Shown here in pieces: positions 7,833-16,298 of a stretch of 64,000 nucleotides of DNA. Position numbers and translations under genes: made by a program. The notes beneath the pieces are model-generated. The model was not told the DNA's origin. It did no database searches and worked only from the letters and a program-made list of their open reading frames with translations. The DNA is from Candidatus Saganbacteria bacterium (GTDB lineage Bacteria > Margulisbacteria > WOR-1 > XYC2-FULL-46-14 > XYC2-FULL-37-10), in contig JACRPL010000011.1 of NCBI GenBank assembly GCA_016223245.1, forward strand, positions 1 through 64,000. Reading direction: 5' to 3'. Every line of letters begins with the position of its first letter. Position 1 is the first letter of the stretch.

Positions 7833-9090
7833 TGTTATATCCGGGAAAGAAATCGAGGCGGAGATCTTAAAGATAATCAGCAAAGAAGCTTTTGACAGAT
7901 CAACAGAAAATAAAGTTTCAGAGATCGTACTTAATGTAAAAAACAGGGGCGACGGGGCTATTTTCGAATATACAAAAGCTTTCGATAATATTGAAATCAA
8001 CGAGTTCAGCGTAACTGACCAGGAATTTAAGGATGCGTATTCCAATGTCGGCAGGGACTTTATCGAATCGCTTGAGGTATTGGGGAAAAATATAACCGAG
8101 TTCCATAAAAAAGAAAAAGGATCCGAATGGTTTGAACAACAGGACGAAGACGCCGTTGTCGGCATAAGGAATATACCGCTTGGATCCGCCGGCATCTACG
8201 TCCCGGGAGGTCGCGCGAAGTACCCTTCGTCGGTCCTGATGAATGCGATACCCGCAAAAGTTGCCGGTGTGCCAAGAGTCGTGATGGCGACCCCGCCGCC
8301 GATCGATCCGCATGTATTGGTTGCCGCGGCCGAGGTAGGCGTAAGGGAAGTTTATAAGATCGGCGGCGCCCAGGCGATAGCCGCGCTTGCTTACGGGACG
8401 CGTTCGGTCGCAAAAGTCGATAAAATAGTCGGTCCCGGGAATATATATGTCACAATCGCAAAAAAGCTTGTTTCATACGATGTCGGCATCGATTCTTTGG
8501 CCGGGCCGTCGGATATTTTAATAATCGCCGATTGCGACGCGGAGCCGCAGTATATCGCCGCCGACCTATTGTCGCAATGTGAGCACGATCCTCAATCCAG
8601 GGCAATTCTTGTCACTGATTCCGAGACCTTGATACCAAGAGTCTTAAAGGAGATCGAAAGCCAGTTCAAGAAATTAAAAAGGCAGGATATCATCAAGGGA
8701 TCCCTTGATGACAACGGCAGGATATTCCTGGTCCACAAATTAAAAGAAGCAATAGATATCGCGAACAGGATCGCCCCCGAGCATTTAGAGATATTGGTAT
8801 CGCCTCCTCAAAAGATATTTGAAAAAATAACGAACGCGGGAGCGGTTTTTCTCGGGCCATATTCGCCTGTCGCGATCGGTGATTACGGAGCAGGCCCGAA
8901 TCATGTGCTGCCGACCAATGGGACAGCAAGGTTCTCTTCTCCGCTTGGAGTTTACGATTTTGTGAAAAGACAGAGTTTTCTTGGATATACAAAGGGCGCA
9001 CTGAACAAAATAAGGAAATTTTCATCAAAAATGGCCGAAGTTGAAGGCTTTGACGCCCATAAAAGGGCTATAGAGATAAGATTTTCTTAA
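7825..9090 (+). CDS. hisD: Histidinol dehydrogenase
   Basis: This 421-residue enzyme catalyses the last two oxidations of histidine synthesis. Visible family motifs include GSAGIYVPGG, IGGAQAIAALAYG, VDKIVGPGN, IDSLAGPSD, QCEHDPQSRA and GPNHVLPT. ATG 7825 is chosen because it begins the conserved N-terminal region and overlaps the upstream gene by 8 bases; the longer TTG start at 7732 reads the preceding gene out of frame. No other his gene is in the window. Confidence 0.95.
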   Translation: MLNVISGKEIEAEILKIISKEAFDRSTENKVSEIVLNVKNRGDGAIFEYTKAFDNIEINEFSVTDQEFKDAYSNVGRDFIESLEVLGKNITEFHKKEKGSEWFEQQDEDAVVGIRNIPLGSAGIYVPGGRAKYPSSVLMNAIPAKVAGVPRVVMATPPPIDPHVLVAAAEVGVREVYKIGGAQAIAALAYGTRSVAKVDKIVGPGNIYVTIAKKLVSYDVGIDSLAGPSDILIIADCDAEPQYIAADLLSQCEHDPQSRAILVTDSETLIPRVLKEIESQFKKLKRQDIIKGSLDDNGRIFLVHKLKEAIDIANRIAPEHLEILVSPPQKIFEKITNAGAVFLGPYSPVAIGDYGAGPNHVLPTNGTARFSSPLGVYDFVKRQSFLGYTKGALNKIRKFSSKMAEVEGFDAHKRAIEIRFS

Positions 9091-9198
9091 CCCTCACCCA
9101 TATTTTTCTAATTTGAATTCTTGTTGCTATTTACCCTCTCCCACAGGGAGAGGGGTTGATTGGAGAAAATTTCAAAAATTAAAAAAAATGGGTGAGGG
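9091..9198. repeat. Nested palindromic element between hisD and miaA
   Basis: CCCTCACCCA (9091-9100) and TGGGTGAGGG (9189-9198) form a perfect outer inverted repeat. Inside it CCCTCTCCC (9134-9142) and GGGAGAGGG (9146-9154) form a perfect hairpin with a 3-base loop. The element fills the convergent gap, supplies the last seven codons of miaA, and could terminate transcription from both sides. Confidence 0.65.
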
Positions 9199-10171
9199 GT
9201 TTAATGGCATCTATCGGATTTTCTCTTGATTCAATCCAATTTACATCCTTGAATCTTTTAAACCAGGTCATTTGTCTTCTAGCAAAGTTACGCGTTCGTT
9301 TTTTTAGCTCTTCGATCATTTGTTCTTTAGTAAAGTTACCGTCTAAATATTCAATTACTTCTTTATAACCCAAAGCTTGGAAAGACCTAATATCCTTTGG
9401 ATAGCCTTTTGCCAATAAGCCTTTAACTTCGTCAATTAGGCCTTTTGCGATCATATTATCGACGCGCTTATTTATGCGTTCGTATAATATCTCTCGTGGG
9501 AGGCTTAATCCTATAATTGTGTAGCTTGACCCCCTCTGTCCCTCGACAAGCTCGGGACATCTCCCCCTTACCAAGGGGGAGAAAGAGAGGGGGTGTTTCT
9601 TCTGCAATTCCGATATTGGTTTCCCAGTAAGTTCAAATACTTCCAAAGCTCTTATTATTCTTTTTTTATCATTCCGATTTATTTTTTCGGCGGCGGCAGG
9701 ATCTATTTCAGATAGTTGTGAGTAGAGCGTAGGAGTCGGGATGGATTCAAGTTCCTCTCTAACTTCTTTATTCGTTTCGACGATCGGGAATTGAAATCCT
9801 TCAAGTAACGACCAGAGATAAAGCCCCGTTCCTCCGACGATTATATACCCCCTCTGTCCCTCGACAAGCTCGGGACATCTCCCCCTTATCAAGGGGGAGA
9901 ATGAGAGGGGGGGTATAAGCTTATTTACCTCTCCGACGAAATCGGAAACCGTCCATTCCTCGTTCGGATTTCTAATATCTATAAGATGATGAAGAATTCC
10001 CTGTCTTTCTTCGGTCGCGGGCTTTGCTGTTCCAATATCCATACCGCGATAGACCTGCATGGAATCGGCCGAAATGATCTCTCCATTTATTTTCTTGGCG
10101 AGTTCGATGGAAAGCTTTGTTTTACCGACGGCTGTTTGGCCTAAGAGGATAATGGGGTTTATATTTGGCAT
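9179..10171 (-). CDS. miaA: tRNA dimethylallyltransferase with two in-frame repeat inserts
   Basis: MiaA adds dimethylallyl to A37 of tRNAs reading UNN codons. The P-loop GQTAVGKTKLSIELA, SADSMQVYRGMDIGTAKP, VGGTGLYLW and the C-terminal ARRQMTWFKR are all present. Two near-identical segments of about 21 residues (core PLSFSP then RCPELVEGQRG) interrupt the family pattern, one just before VGGTGLYLW and one after TGKPISELQKK. Without them the protein would be a normal length of about 288. Both are encoded by 64-base palindromic repeats and keep the frame. The start overlaps the upstream ATPase stop by one base. Confidence 0.93.
   Translation of the reverse strand: MPNINPIILLGQTAVGKTKLSIELAKKINGEIISADSMQVYRGMDIGTAKPATEERQGILHHLIDIRNPNEEWTVSDFVGEVNKLIPPLSFSPLIRGRCPELVEGQRGYIIVGGTGLYLWSLLEGFQFPIVETNKEVREELESIPTPTLYSQLSEIDPAAAEKINRNDKKRIIRALEVFELTGKPISELQKKHPLSFSPLVRGRCPELVEGQRGSSYTIIGLSLPREILYERINKRVDNMIAKGLIDEVKGLLAKGYPKDIRSFQALGYKEVIEYLDGNFTKEQMIEELKKRTRNFARRQMTWFKRFKDVNWIESRENPIDAIKPLTHFF
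9530..9593. repeat. In-frame palindromic repeat, copy 1 inside miaA
   Basis: A 64-base unit with CCCCCTCT at 9530-9537 and AGAGGGGG at 9586-9593. A nested CTCCCCCTT/AAGGGGGAG stem lies at 9561-9569 and 9573-9581, with a TGTCCC...GGGACA pair around the CTCGACAAGCTC core. It encodes about 21 residues of MiaA near the TGKPISELQKK motif. Confidence 0.85.
9848..9911. repeat. In-frame palindromic repeat, copy 2 inside miaA
   Basis: A 64-base unit of the same length and orientation as the copy at 9530-9593, differing at only a few positions. It lies just before the VGGTGLYLW motif. Because both copies are in frame and read in the same direction, the same peptide is inserted twice in one enzyme. Confidence 0.85.
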
Positions 10172-11535
10172 TATTTTGAGATCTGATTTATGATATTTTC
10201 TATATTGAAAACAAGATAAAAAGGGATCGACAATAATTTGTACTGAATTACATGGCTGTTAGAAAGCGAAAGGCTGTGCTCCTCAAGCGTTAATTGCCCG
10301 TTGTATATCCTTATCCCTAAATTTAGCCCGCTGCGGTACAGGAATTGATGGAGAGACTTTAATGAACCGTGGCTTCCCGCCTTAACCTCGATGGGGCACA
10401 AACGTCCGTTTAATTGGATGATATAATCTAGTTCTGAAGATGTCCCTTTCTCTTCCCGCGTCCAAAAAAATAAAGGCCGCCTATCTCGGGGATCTAAGGC
10501 GAGCAATTCTTGCCCAACAAATTCTTCAAATAGCGCCCCCTCAAAAAAAGGATTAATTAATTTGTTGTAAATCTGGTCTTTGGACAAATTGAGCATATGA
10601 GCGCAGAGCCCAATATCGAGAAAGAATGCTTTTGGGGCAGATTTTAATTTCCTGGTTAGCGGGGCTGAAGTGTTTACCGTAGGGAGGATCCTTTCCACAA
10701 GCATAGCTTCATGCAAAATATTAAAAGCCTCGGAAATGTTTTTTGATGCTGTATTTGTCCCTGATAGTTTTGAGTATTTTATCCTATTGCCTATTTCAAA
10801 AGGGACCCTCTCCCAAACAAGCTTTAAATATTCTACTTCTGAACTTTTTGAGTATTTCACAAAATCCTCTTTAAACGACAAAGATAATGCCGTATGGAAT
10901 TCCCTGGCCAGCTTAATGCTTTTATTAGACATGAAGAGTTGTACTGCTTCCGGCATCCCGCCGATAACCATATAATCAGCCAAAAGCTTCAGTATCTTTT
11001 CATGGATAGGGGCTGCTAATGGCTTGTTGATTTTGCAGTTATTAATGTTTTCCAAAATAATATCTTCTTTTAAAGCATTAAGAAATTCAACAAAAGATAC
11101 CGGATAAAGATATAGGAATTCAACTCTTCCCACCGGAAAGGACCATCCTTCTTTTTTCATCCTGACTTCTAATAGGGATCCGGCCGCAATTACGTGTAAT
11201 TCGGGAATGTTTTCATAAAAATAGCGCAATAATCTTATGGCTGGAATTGAATTTTGTATCTCATCTATAAAGAGAAGCGTTTCGCCGGGAATTATCCTTT
11301 GGTTGGCCAAGCTTTCGATGCTTTGGATGATCTCGTCAATATTTTTTACTTCAGAAAAGATCTTATTTATGGCATCGATCTCAAGGTTTAATTCCACCAA
11401 ATGTTTAAACTCTTTTGAAAACTGCCTAATTACAGTGGTTTTCCCTGTTTGCCTCGCGCCTCTTAAGATCAGTGGCTTTCTGTTTTCCTTGGTTTTCCAT
11501 TGCAGCAGATCTTTTTCTATGTTTCTTTTGAACAT
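10171..11535 (-). CDS. AAA_14/DUF4143 ATP-binding protein with PDDEXK-like tail, copy 1
   Basis: This 454-residue protein belongs to the large AAA_14-DUF4143 family, whose cellular role is poorly known. It has Walker A GARQTGKT (about 26-33), Walker B LLFIDEIQNS, a DUF4143 middle, and a C-terminal restriction-like fold with SELDYIIQLNGRLCPIEVKAG (D-x(n)-E-V-K). Another family member lies at 31765-33105. Such genes are frequent cargo in accessory regions. A 19-base direct repeat lies just upstream of its start and may be its operator. Confidence 0.88.
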   Translation of the reverse strand: MFKRNIEKDLLQWKTKENRKPLILRGARQTGKTTVIRQFSKEFKHLVELNLEIDAINKIFSEVKNIDEIIQSIESLANQRIIPGETLLFIDEIQNSIPAIRLLRYFYENIPELHVIAAGSLLEVRMKKEGWSFPVGRVEFLYLYPVSFVEFLNALKEDIILENINNCKINKPLAAPIHEKILKLLADYMVIGGMPEAVQLFMSNKSIKLAREFHTALSLSFKEDFVKYSKSSEVEYLKLVWERVPFEIGNRIKYSKLSGTNTASKNISEAFNILHEAMLVERILPTVNTSAPLTRKLKSAPKAFFLDIGLCAHMLNLSKDQIYNKLINPFFEGALFEEFVGQELLALDPRDRRPLFFWTREEKGTSSELDYIIQLNGRLCPIEVKAGSHGSLKSLHQFLYRSGLNLGIRIYNGQLTLEEHSLSLSNSHVIQYKLLSIPFYLVFNIENIINQISK

Positions 11536-11546
11536 AGAAGCATTCT

Positions 11547-11598
11547 ACCAAAAGAATAGGTTGTTTGCAACATATGTTTACCAAGAGAATAGGTTGTT
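11547..11598. repeat. 19-base direct repeat upstream of the DUF4143 gene
   Basis: ACCAAAAGAATAGGTTGTT (11547-11565) recurs with one mismatch at 11580-11598, 33 bases apart and about three helical turns. The pair sits between the ATPase start and the next minus-strand gene's 3' end, which suits an operator or promoter, but no protein can be named. Confidence 0.6.
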
Positions 11599-11622
11599 AT
11601 TGCGAATTTTGTCTTAATAGAC

Positions 11623-12306
11623 TCAATCACGTTCGTTGCGAAGTGCTATTAGCCTGACTAAATTCAATACTGCCATCGCAGTTGCCGCGATGTAGGTTAA
11701 AGCGGCCGCATTTAGGACCGATCGCGCCATGGGGATCTCGTTTACAGTTAAATAGCTTCCATCGGACAATAATTTGATCGCGCGTGACGATGCGTTGAAT
11801 TCAACTGGCAGAGTAATTACTTGAAAAGCCACAGCCAATGAAAAAACAATGATGCCGATATCCATTAACATCGGGAAGCTAAATATCAAGCCCATAAAAA
11901 AAAGCGGGATGGCCATGTTTGACCCAAGCATCGCGGCAGGGACCAGATTGTTCCTTAAGGCCAATGGCGCATAAGCTTTTGAGTCTTGGATAGCATGGCC
12001 CACTTCGTGCGCCGCGACCCCGATCGCCGCGACCGAATTGCTGTTATAAACGGAAGTTGATAAATGGAGCGTTTTATCTCTCGGGTCGTAATGATCCGTA
12101 AGCTCTCCTTCAACTTGCTGGACCGGGATCGATCTTAACCCTGCAGCATCGAGGAGAGAACGGCTGACTTGTGCCGCCGTATTTCCGCTTGCGGCTTTAA
12201 CTTCGGAATATTTGCTGAAAGTCGATTTGACCTTGAATTGCGCGTAAACCGCTAGCAGCATTGCCGGAATTAATAATATAAAAGTAGGATCGGAGTAAAA
12301 AAACAT
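11623..12306 (-). CDS. yugP: YugP-type neutral zinc metallopeptidase, membrane bound
   Basis: This 227-residue membrane protein carries the zinc motif AAHEVGHA (H100, E101, H104) and the third-ligand segment LPVEFNASSRA. Four hydrophobic stretches surround it: one at the N-terminus, two near 120-165 and one near the C-terminus. This is the layout of the Zn_peptidase_2/YugP family. Substrates are unknown. It follows archease in the same direction with a short gap containing an AAGGGGAGG ribosome-binding site. Confidence 0.88.
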   Translation of the reverse strand: MFFYSDPTFILLIPAMLLAVYAQFKVKSTFSKYSEVKAASGNTAAQVSRSLLDAAGLRSIPVQQVEGELTDHYDPRDKTLHLSTSVYNSNSVAAIGVAAHEVGHAIQDSKAYAPLALRNNLVPAAMLGSNMAIPLFFMGLIFSFPMLMDIGIIVFSLAVAFQVITLPVEFNASSRAIKLLSDGSYLTVNEIPMARSVLNAAALTYIAATAMAVLNLVRLIALRNERD

Positions 12307-12340
12307 TATTCTTCCCCTCCTTTTCTAATAGATTCTTTTC

Positions 12341-12748
12341 TCAAACATCAAAAACGACCCTCGCTTTATTTTGTGTAAGTTCAAGCCCGTTAAAAGTCGC
12401 CTCTTTGATCGCCCTATGCATCAGGTGAAGCGATTTGTTGATGCGTTCGCCGTTTACTACAGCCTCAAGGCTGTTGTCGCTTAATCTTGTAATATTGAAT
12501 TCGCGGAATAGCATATGTTTTGCGTCCTCAAGATAATTGAGTTCGTTAAGCCAGTTGATGAAGAGATCTTCGCGGTCGTCGCCTTTGACTTTTACCGTAA
12601 ATGATTCAGCGGTTTTTACAGCTTGGAGCTCTGTCATAAGCGAGAACATGGCAAATGCGGCATTTTCGAAAACTTCTTTTATGTTCTTGCCGTGGGCAAT
12701 GATCCCGATATCGGTTGGATGTTTAATAGTTTCAAATTTGTTGATCAT
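12341..12748 (-). CDS. Archease
   Basis: This 135-residue protein matches archease, a small protein that helps RtcB RNA ligase turn over, binding metal through acidic residues. HPTDIGI near the start, LFINWLNELNYL in the middle, AVVNGE and the end RVVFDV fit the family. Its start overlaps the leuD stop (ATGA). No rtcB is in the window, so the partner must lie elsewhere or the protein acts alone. Confidence 0.88.
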   Translation of the reverse strand: MINKFETIKHPTDIGIIAHGKNIKEVFENAAFAMFSLMTELQAVKTAESFTVKVKGDDREDLFINWLNELNYLEDAKHMLFREFNITRLSDNSLEAVVNGERINKSLHLMHRAIKEATFNGLELTQNKARVVFDV

Positions 12749-13251
12749 ATGACTTTGAAGCCGCCATGCTTCTTGAAATGCTCTACCAGTCCGCCTTCAG
12801 AGAGCAATATTTGCATGGTTTTTGGGAGAGGCGCTATCTTGATATCTATCTTCTTGGTGTTGTTCACGATCTTTCCGTTATCGAAATCAATTGTCAGCTC
12901 GTCGCCTTCGCTTATTTTGTCGGTATCGCATTCGATCGCTGGAAGCCCAAGGTTGAAGCAATTCCTATAAAATATCCTTGCGAATGATTTTGCGAGCACG
13001 ACCGCAATATTCGCGTATTTAATAGCCATTGGAGCCTGTTCCCTGGATGATCCGCATCCGAAGTTGCGGCCCGCGACCAAAAAGTCGCCTTTTTTTACTT
13101 TTGAGAAAAATTCGGGGTCGATATCTTCCATTACATGCTTTGCGAGTTCAACAGGGTCTTGGATCTTGAATTTATATCGGCCGGAGATGATATAGTCGGT
13201 GTTTATATCATCCATAACTTTTAGAGTTCGGGCGCTACCTTTGAGTTCCAT
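12745..13251 (-). CDS. leuD: 3-isopropylmalate dehydratase small subunit
   Basis: This 168-residue protein is the swivelling small subunit of an isopropylmalate/homoaconitate-type hydro-lyase. DDINTDYIISGRYKF, GRNFGCGSSREQAP and KSFARIFYRNCFNLGLP are diagnostic of the short LeuD form. Together with LeuC it isomerises 2- to 3-isopropylmalate in leucine synthesis. Unusually, the leuC gene is 1.4 kb away, separated by two plus-strand genes and a broken small gene. Confidence 0.92.
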   Translation of the reverse strand: MELKGSARTLKVMDDINTDYIISGRYKFKIQDPVELAKHVMEDIDPEFFSKVKKGDFLVAGRNFGCGSSREQAPMAIKYANIAVVLAKSFARIFYRNCFNLGLPAIECDTDKISEGDELTIDFDNGKIVNNTKKIDIKIAPLPKTMQILLSEGGLVEHFKKHGGFKVI

Positions 13252-13275
13252 AATTGAGATAATTTTAGCATATAA

Positions 13276-13489
13276 CTAATATTGAGTAAATAAGCGAAGA
13301 AACTTCAATTCTTCCAATATCCTGTCCAGGATTTCCATTTTCTTTTTCACTTCGATATTGTTGTTGAGGGAAGAGCTGCGCTTGACAGCGTCGTAGACCA
13401 GCCCTGCAGCCGCAATCAGCTCCTCAAAATGTTTCTGCTTGAATGAAATCGTCAAAGAATGTTTTTTCTTTAGCAGACGTTTTAAGCAT
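13276..13489 (-). pseudogene. Small helical protein gene, interrupted by a +1 frameshift
   Basis: AGGAGG six bases before ATG 13489 marks a clear start, but that frame stops after 21 codons at 13424. The neighbouring frame is open to 13276 and encodes a charged helical peptide (KQKHFEELIAAAGLVYDAV then KKKMEILDRILEELKFL). Removing one base from the four-A run at 13480-13483 would give one 70-residue protein, MLKRLLKKKHSL onwards. Either the gene is broken, the base is an assembly error, or it uses a +1 shift. An internal TTG at 13455 could also start a 59-residue protein. Family unknown. Confidence 0.5.
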
Positions 13490-13530
13490 TAGATTCCTCC
13501 TATATCAATAGTTTACTACTTCAAGAGAAT

Positions 13531-13737
13531 ATGTCAAAAGCGGACCTCTCTGTATTCCTTGCACACCAAGGGATTACGGACATAAAAAATAGTTTGCCTC
13601 ATAGTGAAATTTTCGGGGGGGCTGTCGATATATATGCGGGCCAAAAAGAAAAAGATAATCCATGGGAAAATGGGTTGATTTTTCAGAGGTCTCAGAAGCA
13701 AGAAAGTGGACAAGCATGGGTAGGAGCCCTTATATAA
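13531..13737 (+). CDS. Hypothetical 68-residue protein
   Basis: I do not recognise this protein. It begins MSKADLSVFLAHQG, is mildly polar and has no signal peptide or membrane segment. Its stop is followed after one codon, in the same frame, by ATG 13741 of the next gene, so the two could once have been one reading frame. The ribosome-binding site is weak (AAGAGA). Confidence 0.4.
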   Translation: MSKADLSVFLAHQGITDIKNSLPHSEIFGGAVDIYAGQKEKDNPWENGLIFQRSQKQESGQAWVGALI

Positions 13738-13740
13738 ATT

Positions 13741-14649
13741 ATGTTATCCTTTGAAATTAATATTAGCCGCATTAAAATCCCTGGCCATGGGCGCTTGGCG
13801 TCTGTTCCGAATGCAAGGGAAGCGGCTAGATTTTTGGGCCAGTTTCGAAGTCAAACAAGGATTGACCTATCATCGACCGCAGAAAACCCAAGCTTTCCAT
13901 TTCAACGGCTGGCCGATAAATTGCGCGATGTCGGGGTGGCTGGATTGGCCGTTAATCCCATCGAATACAGCGACAAATCTAAATCTGAAGAATGGATAGT
14001 TTCCATATTAAAAACAATTGTACGCCGACCTCACGAAGTTGCTGCCAATTTAGATGAATTTCATATTTCGCCGTTATTTTCTTATGTTGTTGACCCGGGG
14101 GATTTGCCCGCTGTCCATCAAGCTATTCGTCAGAGAAGATTAGGATTTCTGGAGATAGATGATGTATGGAAGCTGGCAAGCCCCTTTTTATTGCCTACCG
14201 AATTGGTTAAGATCGCAACCATCTGCAAGGGGCGCGGGATTGGAAAAGCCATAGGGCATCCCTTATTTCCATCCGAGGTCGCGCCCCGCTTAATTGTTGA
14301 TTATATTGTTCGCCGTATGCGGACACCTGACCTATGGTTCACGGCAGACAAGATCGAACACCACATCGAACAAATCGGCGATGGTGATTTTTTTCGCTGC
14401 GAGACTTCTTCAATACTTGCTCTTTCAGTGTTATTGCGCGGCGGCTGGTATTATCTATATTTTACCGAGGAAGGTTCGCCAGAAGTCAGGTGGTGCGACG
14501 TAATCCGCAATATCCGCGGCGGTTTACTGGCAAAACCGATCGTAGCTAGGGAACAAATTCTTACCCTGCTCGAGGTTGAGAAGCCGCAATTAACTTGGCT
14601 TTTACGCAGGACAATGGAAGATGATTTTGAAAAAGAAATAACCTCGTGA
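13741..14649 (+). CDS. Hypothetical 302-residue protein
   Basis: I do not recognise this family. The sequence is soluble and mixed alpha/beta with no signal peptide. It includes FPFQRLADKLRDVGVAGLAV and a C-terminal section with SSILALSVLLRGGWYYLYF. It lies in a plus-strand island between leuD and leuC, which are both on the minus strand, suggesting insertion into a former leuCD pair. A GGAG lies about 14 bases upstream of ATG. Confidence 0.6.
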   Translation: MLSFEINISRIKIPGHGRLASVPNAREAARFLGQFRSQTRIDLSSTAENPSFPFQRLADKLRDVGVAGLAVNPIEYSDKSKSEEWIVSILKTIVRRPHEVAANLDEFHISPLFSYVVDPGDLPAVHQAIRQRRLGFLEIDDVWKLASPFLLPTELVKIATICKGRGIGKAIGHPLFPSEVAPRLIVDYIVRRMRTPDLWFTADKIEHHIEQIGDGDFFRCETSSILALSVLLRGGWYYLYFTEEGSPEVRWCDVIRNIRGGLLAKPIVAREQILTLLEVEKPQLTWLLRRTMEDDFEKEITS

Positions 14650-14661
14650 TATTTCTTATTC

Positions 14662-15918
14662 TTAAAGATACTTTCTCGGATCAGCTATCTTCCCTTCAAT
14701 GACCGAAGCTGCCACTGTTGCCGGGGATCCCAGGTAAATAAATGAATTGACGTTCCCCATCCTGCCTTTAAAGTTCCTGTTTGCTGTTGAAATAACATTT
14801 TCCCCATCAGATGGCACGCCATTGTGGGTACCAACACATGGTCCGCATCCAGGTGTTACAGCGACTGCCCCGGAATCAAGCAGTGTTTGATATGTCCCAT
14901 CTTTGATCATTGCCATCAAAATATCTTTTGATGATGGGGCGATTATAAGCCTGGAATCGGCATGGACTTTTTTCCCTTTTAAGATCTTTGCCGCAACTTG
15001 GAAATCTTCAATTCTTCCATTTGTGCAAGTTCCGATGAACCCTTGCTGGATAGGTGTTCCAATGACTTCGGTAATCGGGCAAACATTGTCTACCGTATGC
15101 GGTTTTGCGATCTGTGGGACAAGTTTTGTAACATCTATCTCAACTGCTTTGGCATAGACCGCATCTTTGTCGGCTTCGACAGGGTTTGGTTTTCTTTTTG
15201 GATGATGAGCGGCAACCCATTCCATGACTTTTTTATCAGCCTTCATAAGGCCAGCTTTGGCCCCGCATTCGATAGCCATGTTTGAAATAGTAAATCTTTC
15301 GTCAACTTCCATGGCATCGATTGATTCTCCGTAAATTTCGAGCACCATATAAGTCGCGCCATCAGCTCCGATCTGGCCGATTAAGCTTAATATTAGATCT
15401 TTTGAATAAATTCCTTTTGGCAATGCGCCTTTGTAAACAACTTTCATTGTGTCGGGAACTTTAAACCAAAGTTTTCCCGATATCATTCCGGCCGCGAGAT
15501 CCGTTGATCCAATGCCTGTCGAAAAAACATTGATCGCGCCATATGTGCAAGTGTGAGAATCGGCGCCTATAACTAAATCACCTGGAACGACATGCCCCTG
15601 TTCAGGGGTTATCTGATGGCAAACACCGCATCCAATGTCGTAAAGCTTGATGCCTTGGTCTTTTATGAAATTTCTGATCTTGTGGTGGATCGCTGAAACG
15701 CCCGAATTTGGCGAGGGGGAGCTATGGTCGATGATTATCGCGATCCTTGACGGGTCAAAAACTTTTTTTGCCCCCATTTTGTTGAAAGAATCGATCGCAA
15801 CGCCTGAAGTCCCATCTTGCCCGATCATAAAATCCAAATCGGCGATTACTATATCTCCTGCATGGGAATCAGTTTTGGAATGGTTCGACAATATTTTTTC
15901 AGCGATAGTTTTGGGCAT
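14662..15918 (-). CDS. leuC: 3-isopropylmalate dehydratase large subunit (HacA/LeuC-type)
   Basis: This 418-residue protein is the iron-sulfur large subunit of the aconitase superfamily. Cluster ligands appear in GADSHTCTYGA, GFIGTCTNGR and TPGCGPCVG. The 418-residue length and motif spacing match the short, archaeal-like LeuC/homoaconitase branch, so the substrate could be isopropylmalate, homocitrate or citramalate. LeuD at 12745-13251 is the likely partner. GGGAGGAAA precedes the start, within a leader very like that of the HEPN gene. Confidence 0.92.
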   Translation of the reverse strand: MPKTIAEKILSNHSKTDSHAGDIVIADLDFMIGQDGTSGVAIDSFNKMGAKKVFDPSRIAIIIDHSSPSPNSGVSAIHHKIRNFIKDQGIKLYDIGCGVCHQITPEQGHVVPGDLVIGADSHTCTYGAINVFSTGIGSTDLAAGMISGKLWFKVPDTMKVVYKGALPKGIYSKDLILSLIGQIGADGATYMVLEIYGESIDAMEVDERFTISNMAIECGAKAGLMKADKKVMEWVAAHHPKRKPNPVEADKDAVYAKAVEIDVTKLVPQIAKPHTVDNVCPITEVIGTPIQQGFIGTCTNGRIEDFQVAAKILKGKKVHADSRLIIAPSSKDILMAMIKDGTYQTLLDSGAVAVTPGCGPCVGTHNGVPSDGENVISTANRNFKGRMGNVNSFIYLGSPATVAASVIEGKIADPRKYL

Positions 15919-15947
15919 AATAAATACTTTCCTCCCGAGTGAAATTT

Positions 15948-16298
15948 TTAATTTTGATTTAAAGAAAGAAATTTTCCTTCTTTTTTTGCTTTTTTCATTA
16001 TTATGGATTTCTTGTCAATATTTTTAAATTCTTCCGGAGTATATCCTATAATATCCATAGGCACAGACCTCGTAACAGGATCAGCTCCTTGAATATGGGA
16101 CAAGAGTTCCAAGCGCTTCATAAATTGCATTTTCTTAAAATCTGGAGAAATAACAATAAAATCAATATCGCTATCCTTATGCGTTTTACCTGTGGCAAAA
16201 CTGCCAAATAAAAATACGCCATTCACCCTAATATTACTAGGAATATGCTTTAAAAAAGCATCTATTACTCTTTGTGGCTTAATTTTTTCTCTATCCAT
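15948..16298 (-). CDS. MNT-type nucleotidyltransferase (HEPN/MNT pair)
   Basis: This 116-residue minimal nucleotidyltransferase has the core motif GSFATGKTHKDSDIDFIV, with the two metal-binding aspartates in DSDID. Such proteins act as antitoxins by modifying the partner HEPN protein. It overlaps the upstream HEPN gene by 34 bases, so the two are coupled. All the key MNT residues are present. Confidence 0.88.
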   Translation of the reverse strand: MDREKIKPQRVIDAFLKHIPSNIRVNGVFLFGSFATGKTHKDSDIDFIVISPDFKKMQFMKRLELLSHIQGADPVTRSVPMDIIGYTPEEFKNIDKKSIIMKKAKKEGKFLSLNQN

